Positions 57,561 through 64,000 of a stretch of DNA of 64,000 nt are shown here, piece after piece. The notes under the pieces were generated by a model, which did not search any database, was not told the DNA's origin, and saw nothing but the letters and a program-made list of their open reading frames with translations. Source of the stretch: Erodium maritimum (Eukaryota; Streptophyta; Magnoliopsida; Geraniales; Geraniaceae); the NCBI GenBank assembly GCA_963921825.1, contig OY997591.1, positions 52,561,869 to 52,625,868 of the forward strand, read 5' to 3'. Within the stretch, counting starts at the first letter, position 1, and the number at the start of each line of letters is the position of its first letter. Both the position numbers and the translations under genes were made by a program.

Positions 57561-57953
57561 TGAATTGGTAACTTATCTTCAGTATCCTAAAGTTTTACAA
57601 CGTTAATAAGAGTTTTTATATTTTGGTAACACATCTTTAGTACTCCTTATGAATTGGTCACATATCATTAAATACCACTTATATATTAGTAACAGAACAA
57701 TTACATACCTTATAAATTAGTCACCGATCATCAAAATGACGTAAACTTGACTAAAACTTTATCCAATGCGTTACTAATACATAAGGGGTACTATAAATTT
57801 ATTATCAATACATGAGGTATTAAAGGTAATTAAGTCATATTTTAATAAGTAAGTTGTATATTTATTTATATATTATAACCTAATTTAGTATGGTAGAAAG
57901 TTATAGAATGGAGGTGATAAATAAACTGATATGTTATATATAACTGACAATCT
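57561..57953. other. AT-rich spacer, no gene seen
   Basis: A diverged roughly 35-bp motif containing GTAACA and AC(C/T)TTA recurs three to four times (57560-57790). No gene is recognised. Confidence 0.35.
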
Positions 57954-58110
57954 TACGTGAATCAATTATATTTATTTTAATACCATAATTATTTTAAACA
58001 AATAAAATATATTAGTTTGCATTACACAACCGGCAGATTATTCTTCATTATTAAGTTGTAACTCAACTTTTATACATAGTATTTCTCTATTGTGTTCATT
58101 TAAAAAAAAG
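57954..58110 (+). repeat. Diverged direct repeat, left copy
   Basis: It shares TACGT(G/A)AATCAATTATATTT and ATTATTAAGTTGTAACTC with 60241-60390 in the same order. It may be a remnant LTR pair or an old tandem duplication. Confidence 0.6.
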
Positions 58111-58179
58111 TTTATATTAATACAAAGTGGAGGTGATTAATAGATTGATGTGTGGACCTTTTTCATTGTAAATAGCAAC

Positions 58180-59122
58180 CGGTCATAGGTCTTTTTTCTC
58201 CGTTACTATGCTTCGATCACCTCTTTCTCCTCTACCTCTCCTTCTCCACCATTTCCTTTCGTTACCAACACGCTCACCCCTACGGTCTTCATTGATTCGT
58301 CCTTTGGATCCGCCGTCCATATCCACATCTTCAACTACTAAAGAGGGGATGAAATGATAGGATTTGGAGAGAGATGACATTCTCTCAGCAACCTCTAGCC
58401 ATCCCATGTGTACCAGGGCCGCCTTCTTCATTGTCTCCAACACCGATGCCCTCAACCCCGACGAACCCAAATTCTTCGCTCCTTACGCTGCCAATGTCGT
58501 CGCCTCCAACACCATGACCACCTCCTCATCCGTATCCATCTCCTCTCGCGCCTCGGTTCTAGAGTCCCTCTCGGAACGACCGAGGGCAGAGATCATATGC
58601 GATATGTTACCCCACCACAACTTTTGGTAGCTTCACCGTGGCCCCACACATCCTACCTTGCTCCACAGACTACCAGTTTCATCGGGAAGACGGGAAAGGC
58701 CCCAACAACGAGATAGGTCTGACTCCGATCAGTAGAGATCTTCGCGCGAGGCTCCCTCGCCTGTCGACCTGAATCATGATGATTGAGAGCAGTGGTTTGC
58801 TTTGTAGGTCTGGCCGACGTTGGAAGATGATGGTGCCCCCCCCCCCCCGGTGTGTCGGCAACAACAGGTGGAAAATCGACAACGGTCCTAAGCTATCGTG
58901 GACCACGAACAGGAGCCCTTGTTGGCCCCAACAATCAGGAGAGGTCTACTACGCAGCCTCGACAGGCCTAATGAGTCGAAGGAAGAGCAATGGAGTGTGT
59001 GTGGAGACGTATACCTCGCCCTGCCAAGGTCGGTACAAATTTTGTCAATATGGTTCCCTAATTTCTTGATGTTTTCCTTGGATACTTGTTATCCCCTCAA
59101 ATGCCCTGATCTCTTACCATAG
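58180..59122 (+). other. Unidentified gene-like sequence
   Basis: This is a GC-richer block with a plus-strand open frame at 58364-58630 (start MERDDILSATSSHPM). Codon-like composition is suggested but I recognise no family. A C11 run lies at about 58838. It could be a captured gene fragment of the element bounded by the 57954 and 60241 repeats. Confidence 0.25.
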
Positions 59123-59399
59123 ACACTTTCAGGCCAAGACAGGAAATGATCATCTTTCACAACTCTTGCACAACCATCAGTCGAGAGATCATCTCCCACT
59201 GTTTGTGTCTAGTATAGATGGGTATTTGGTTATAAGGTTAGCGTTCAGTACCTATAAGGTAAAACTAAGTCTCCGCCTTTTCTTTTTAATCATTTTCATA
59301 TTACGTGTGGTTTGATTTTCATGATTAATAAAGTTCCAATATGCTAAAAAAATATATTGATATGTCATATATAATTAATAATCTATTGCGAAAAAAACC

Positions 59400-59850
59400 A
59401 ATGCGCTCTGTCAGGGTTTTAGAACCTCTAGTCTAGACAACGGCTTCTCCCCTAAGGCCGTTGTCGCTTCTCTGGGCCTCTGTCAAGTACTTCTTCTCCG
59501 TCGATATGGCACCCATCCCATTCATCCTCTCCTGCTTGTCCGCTGCCCACGAGAGTCATCACTACCCAATCCCCGGTTTCCTTAATCTTACCCCAACTCC
59601 CATCACCACGATCACGTCACCGCCGACATCACATGTTCTTTTCCCAACTGTTTTTGGGGGGTTCTCACATGCTACTACCTCTTCCTCGATTGATCTCGGC
59701 GGCAATTCTATGAAGTCTCCATCGCCGTCTCCACAACTGCATCCGTCGCCGCCTCTAAAGTCACAGCTGGCACGCCCCTCTCCATGGCCTCCACCACCGC
59801 ACCCTCCTCGACCCCTCTCCCAATTATGGATCTGGCTAATCGAGTAGGTC
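59400..59850 (+). other. Unidentified Ser/Thr/Pro-rich coding-like block
   Basis: Open frames on the plus strand are rich in Ser, Thr and Pro. One reads MASTTAPSSTPLPIMDLANR near 59788, which resembles a transit-peptide-like N-terminus, but no family is recognised. Confidence 0.25.
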
Positions 59851-59886
59851 ATTTTTATTTGATCTGATTTTGTCTTTGCAGGGTCA

Positions 59887-60189
59887 ATGACGAAAGGAAT
59901 TCAGTGCTCTAGGGATTGGCCTTGGGAGGGGTCCCTGGTAAGAGTTATGCCTTCCTTTGAAGCTGATTATAGCAGGTTCGGTCGCACTCTACAGAGTATG
60001 CAGCGTTTAGGCAATACCTTGAGCAGCCATAGTCAGTTTCGTTATAGTTTAGTGTTAGATTGCCTATATGGCACCCCATCCAATACCGTTAAGGACGATT
60101 ATAGTATGAAAAGAATAACAAACACTTTGTGTTCTTTGTCTGTTCTTCGTGGTCAGGTATTTATCTCTGATGCACTCAAATATATTTGA
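59887..60189 (+). CDS. Hypothetical protein, 100 aa
   Basis: The ATG at 59887 follows an acceptor-like TTTGCAGGGTCA, and the frame runs 100 codons with even composition. GTCAG|GTATTT near 60155 looks like a splice donor, so this may be an internal exon and not a complete gene. No domain is recognised. It lies inside the 57954/60241 repeat pair. Confidence 0.25.
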   Translation: MTKGIQCSRDWPWEGSLVRVMPSFEADYSRFGRTLQSMQRLGNTLSSHSQFRYSLVLDCLYGTPSNTVKDDYSMKRITNTLCSLSVLRGQVFISDALKYI

Positions 60190-60240
60190 AGTCTAATTTA
60201 ATGAAATTGCACCTTTCGTCCCCCCAACAAAATAATCTAT

Positions 60241-60390
60241 TACGTAAATCAATTATATTTATTGATAACATATACTTTTTTAGAACAAGTAATATATATG
60301 AGTTCACATAACACAATCAAAAGATTAATCTCTATTATTAAGTTGTAACTCTGACTTTTATATGTAGTGTTTTTCTGTTGTATTAATTTT
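60241..60390 (+). repeat. Diverged direct repeat, right copy
   Basis: This is the partner of 57954-58110, offset 2,287 bp, in the same orientation. Confidence 0.6.
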
Positions 60391-60409
60391 AATTGTATGT
60401 ATATTTCAA

Positions 60410-60485
60410 TCATAACGATGATTATGCGAAAAATCTGTAAAAAAAAATCATAACGGTGATTATGCGAAAAATCTGTAAAAAAAAC
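60410..60485 (+). repeat. Two-copy 38-bp tandem repeat
   Basis: TCATAACG(A/G)TGATTATGCG followed by AAAAATCTGTAAAAAAAA occurs twice in a row. Confidence 0.9.
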
Positions 60486-61880
60486 CTATTTTTTTTTTCA
60501 TTTTTTTAGCATAATGGGGAACTTTTATTGATACGAGAAACAAGTTACACGTTGACAAATACTAATAAGACCGATAATCAGACGGAAAAGCAAAAGGGTG
60601 AGACATTGTCCTAACCCGTAGGTTTGGGACGCTCAACCCTATAACAGAATACCCGACTATGTTAGGGAAAATAAAAAGGAGATAGACTCCATCTTTTGGG
60701 GAGATACTAGGGGTTTCACCACATTTCGTGACTCGACTTGACACCCGTGGATATAGTTGATGTGTGGGGTGCACAAGTAATTAGGGAGAACTCTTGGAAA
60801 TGGAGGGAGGATCAGGAGTTCGGGATTGCACCGAACATAACAGGGCGGAATGTGCGTCCCCACACACACTCTGTTGCACCACGGGTTAATCATTTTCCTT
60901 GGCGAGTATGTTGTGCAAACCTCACCTCGCTTTTCCCCGAGATGGCTTGTATCTTGGCCATCATGCGGGGATCCCACTCCTAAGGAGTTCATTCCGAGTT
61001 TCCAGTATTGGGGAGGGGTTAACTGCCAATATGTATCCTCTAAGTAAGGCACCAATATCAATCCAAGTCATCCAACCTCGGGTTATTCTGGGTTACGGTG
61101 ACTCCTCAGTTACTTCGGGTGTCAGATACGGAAAATTATGATTCCCTCTTTCGATGTACTCATCTTGATTGGCGAGAATAAGCTCTATCTCCATGGGAGT
61201 AGGGGTATGGATACTCAAAGGCGACTCCTGCTTGAGTGGCATTCCTAGGATCCTCGCAACTATCACAATCAATCCTCCAACACCCCCCCCATTGGTGGCG
61301 TTTTCTATAGTGTCAACATCACCAACTGCGATCTCGTCTACATCATCAATATCGATGATAGCTTCACCGGTCAGAGAGTAGTTGGGACAACCACCGGAAA
61401 TCGTATTCTCGACCGGATCAGTGACAATATCCATACTGTAAGGATCTACCCCATGGACGGATTCTCTATACATGATCTGAAAAGATCCTCATATGGGTAG
61501 ATCTAAGCTTACCAGAGGCGGATCGTCTCCATCATCTCGATGAAAGCAATAAGGCTAGAAGCCCTATATAAAGCGTGGTGTAGGAAGGGAAGAACTTATT
61601 GGCAGTGGCGGACGGAGGGTAGGAGGAATTGCCTGGCATCGGTTGTGGAAGGGGGGTGGGCGCGAGATGTGCCATCCTCGTCAGAGTTGATCGTTCCAGA
61701 GCATGGTTACTTGGTATGAGATAAGCAGAGCGACAGGGAGATACGACAATAGGTGGCAGGCGGTACCGACGGAACCTAGCGGCGGCGGCGTGAGCTTGGG
61801 TTATTGGCGGCGCATAACTTTTGAAGACGAGGTAGAGAAACCCTTGCGGCAACAATTTTTTTATTTTTTTCATTTAATCT
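60486..61880 (-). mobile_element. Retroposon-like unit, minus strand
   Basis: The left edge is poly(T) followed by TTTTTTTAGCATAATGG, so the minus-strand element ends ATTATGCTAAAAAAA, similar in style to the other retroposon tails. Two minus-strand open frames (61473-61093 and 61061-60657) are moderately long but unrecognised; the first is Asp/Glu-rich. It could also be a processed pseudogene. Confidence 0.35.
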
Positions 61881-61889
61881 TGGATGATA

Positions 61890-62530
61890 AAACGAATGAT
61901 GAATATATTTTAGTGAAGGTTAAAACTCGTTTATAATTATATTAACTCATAATAGTTTTTTGATATTAATTATATATAATTAATATTAGAAAACTATTAT
62001 GAGTTAATATTTAAAGTTGCTATTTATATATTTGGTTTATTCTACATATTTTTCTCTTAGATTTCCCATTTTTACTTGTGATTTTTTTGACACATAGTAC
62101 AATTCTGTCTTAGTTTCTTGTAATTAGTGAGAGAGAAAAAGTAATATCAATGCTCTCTTACTCATCAACCCTTATATTAAACTTATTTATTTATTCCTTC
62201 CTTAATTGTATCATTTCTTTATTCGTTTCCAGCCTCTTTGAATTATTTTGCTTTCTTTACTTGTAGTTGTGTGGGTTTTGTCTGTTTTGGTATATACTGT
62301 TTCAACCATAACAAGTTTTATGCAATAAAGTAAAGAATATTAGTGTTCCAACATGCTTTTCACGAGTTAGGTACGACGAAAGTTGGTTTAGGCGTGTGAA
62401 TGACCGTGTGCTTATGTTTAATACCTAATTCAAATTGTCTATTAATGTGTTATTTCATAATTCGTATATGATTATTATATATGAGATGTGTCCCGATGCA
62501 AATCATATATTAGTTTTCGGTAACTAACCT
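61890..62530. other. AT-rich intergenic sequence
   Basis: No gene is seen. It contains a strong palindrome at 61941-62008. Confidence 0.45.
61941..62008. repeat. 68-bp palindrome
   Basis: ATTAACTCATAATAGTTTT and its complement face each other around an AATTATATATAATT centre, giving a near-perfect hairpin. It may be a tiny foldback element. Confidence 0.85.
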
Positions 62531-62537
62531 CCTCCAT

Positions 62538-64000
62538 TTTTTTTTACTAAAAGTTGTGATTTTATTAGATAGCGCTTCTTTTGTTAGTCAATACGATACG
62601 TTGTTCGCAGTTCTTTTTACAAATTAAAGGGTAATCACCTCGTTTTGAGAAAGCATATGACAAATGTCCTGTATAATTGTCCCTACAGGGGATGCCGGAG
62701 GATCTCCTTTCATGATCATGTTGATAAGTATTTGAGCATCCGAGCGAAGGATAAATGGGCTAGCACCCAAGGTAGTCGTATTACAAAGGGTGGTGGCGAT
62801 TGCACAAGCTTCCACAATAATTGGAGACTAGCATCTTGGTAGAAGTTTGTTTGCTGCCAAACAAATCACCCCCTCTGCATCTCGGGCTATGATTCCCGAA
62901 GCTGATTGGTTTGAATCTTGGAAGACTGCTCCATCTACATTTATTGTGATAGTACCTCAAGGTGGCCGGGTCCACCGGGATGGCCACACTGGAGGAGGCA
63001 TCCGGGTTGTTTCCATGTTAGCTCTAGCTTCATCCCAAGTCGTGACATGGGTGTGAGCTGCTGAAATCACCCCTAGGGCCGTACCCCCCCCCCCCCCCCC
63101 CCATTTCAGGGCGTTTCGGGCTTTCCAAATCTCCCAGAGGACGGAAAGGATATCTGCAACTCGACTCCACGGTCCCTTAGTCTCGATGACCTCCCACCAT
63201 TTCACGAATCCCATGGTGGGGTCATAGGGGGCATTCCTCCGAACTAGGTTCAACATGTCTTCGTAAAACCACATCCCAAGAATAGATGATCCACGAATTC
63301 CGAGGCTCGCCCACATATATCGCATGTTGGTGGAATCGGGACATATCGCTGATTTAACTTGGTTGCGACCTGTAGTGTATCCGTGAGGCACCTCCCAAGG
63401 AAGACACATAGACGCGGTCGTACTAGAATGTCCCATAGAGATGCCCAAGCCACTGAACCAGTGTGTTGATATGCATTTTTCCGCTCCTCCGCCAATATCG
63501 AGTAACCCGCCTTTGTGGAATAAAGACCCGAACTCTCAAACGCCCAATACCAAGCATCTTTGTTTCTCATGGTAGAGAGGGGTACATGGAGGATCTGATC
63601 CTTCTCCTCTTCAACAAATAAGCTAGAAAGTAAAGACACATCCCAACAGTGGGATCTAAGAACCATCAGACTCGCAACCGAGGCGCCATCTAGAGATGGC
63701 CGAGAGGCTATAATTTTCAGATAGGGCCCAAGAAGCCATGGTTTTCCTTTGATCAAGGTGTCCCGACCATCTCCAATTGCTATTCGCAACCCGCTCTTCA
63801 GAAGATTTTGGGTGGACATTATACTTGCCCAAGTAAAGCTTGGATTAGCTATTATCTGTGCCTGAAGGAAATCAATAGAAGGGAAATAACGGGCCTTCAG
63901 AAGTTGAGCCATAAGAGACTCGAGCCGATGAATCACACTCCAAGCCTGTTTTTCGAGAAGCATCGTATTAACGTCCTTTAAGTGTCAGAACGTCATACTG
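62538..64000 (-). pseudogene. LINE C-terminal half (zinc-binding region and RNase H)
   Basis: The minus-strand reading from 63963 covers the RT C-terminal region (LMAQLLKARYFPSIDF, IGDGRDTLIKGKPWLLG, KDAWYWAFESSGLYSTKAGY) and a zinc-binding PPTCDICGRASEFVDHLFLGC near 63300. A frameshift follows, then a linker (LSVLWEIWKARNALKWGG), then RNase H (ITINVDGAVF near 62945 and RSDAQILINMIMKG near 62740). The poly(A) tail ends at 62538. The RT core lies off the right edge. It is a different family from the 41124 and 52680 LINEs. A C18 run at 63088-63105 lies inside it. Confidence 0.9.

Noticed and set aside
60738-61141. Plus-strand frames in the 60486-61880 unit
   Set aside because: Several overlapping frames without motifs; the unit's poly(A) tail shows minus orientation.

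Overview
This window is plant nuclear DNA, most likely from a eudicot. The evidence is a close relative of Arabidopsis HAWAIIAN SKIRT (an F-box protein), a plant-type phosphatidylinositol-phosphate 5-kinase with introns, a nuclear tRNA-Val(AAC) gene, and a dense stack of plant transposable elements. Host genes are sparse: I support one intact protein gene (HWS, minus strand, 49290-50519 with a leader intron), one kinase-type gene that looks damaged (minus strand, 10093 down to 3740 and probably beyond the left edge), and one tRNA gene (38055-38128). Almost everything else is mobile DNA in several layers of nesting.

Layout. 1-3437: AT-rich sequence with a 22-bp minisatellite, then a truncated L1-type LINE with a 275-bp tandem duplication. 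3740-10300: the PIP5K-like gene. Its intron between 3831 and 9080 holds a TRIM-like element (3908-9009) which itself contains LINE-like pieces, a gypsy LTR fragment and a recent, RT-deleted Tork-type copia element (5322-8809). 10480-11835: ORF-less GC-rich retroposon-like sequence. 11836-18911: a minus-strand Tekay/Del-type chromovirus with 2.7-kb LTR and deleted RT/integrase. 18927-27789: a degenerate copia element whose 5' LTR is split by a Mutator-like element (19229-21869) that carries another one (about 19537-20509). 27790-30405: a broken PIF/Harbinger transposase interrupted by a CACTA-type terminus and inverted-repeat array. 30527-33281: nested foldback/MULE elements. 33340-36458: a 3.1-kb solo LTR inserted in the poly(T) end of a minus-strand retroposon (to about 37900).

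38055-38128: tRNA-Val. 38484-40772: three Mutator-like elements with 9-bp target duplications. 40825-44641: a hAT-like element holding a 5'-truncated LINE (41124-43133). 44660-46684: two copies of an ORF-less minus-strand retroposon. About 47000-48017: a Myb/SANT-like pseudogene of the type found with PIF/Harbinger elements. 49290-52140: HWS. 52473-57428: a MULE-like element containing a near full-length but decayed LINE (52680-57232). 57435-57560: a tRNA-derived SINE-like unit. 57954-60390: unidentified gene-like sequence between diverged direct repeats. 60486-61880: another retroposon-like unit. 62538-64000: the C-terminal half of a further LINE, running off the right edge.

The genes do not form a pathway. 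The coherent story is one of transposon nesting, with five elements keeping a perfect 9-bp target duplication and others keeping 5-, 8- or 11-bp ones, so relative insertion order can be read directly. All element families and coordinates come from reading motifs by eye; no database search was possible.
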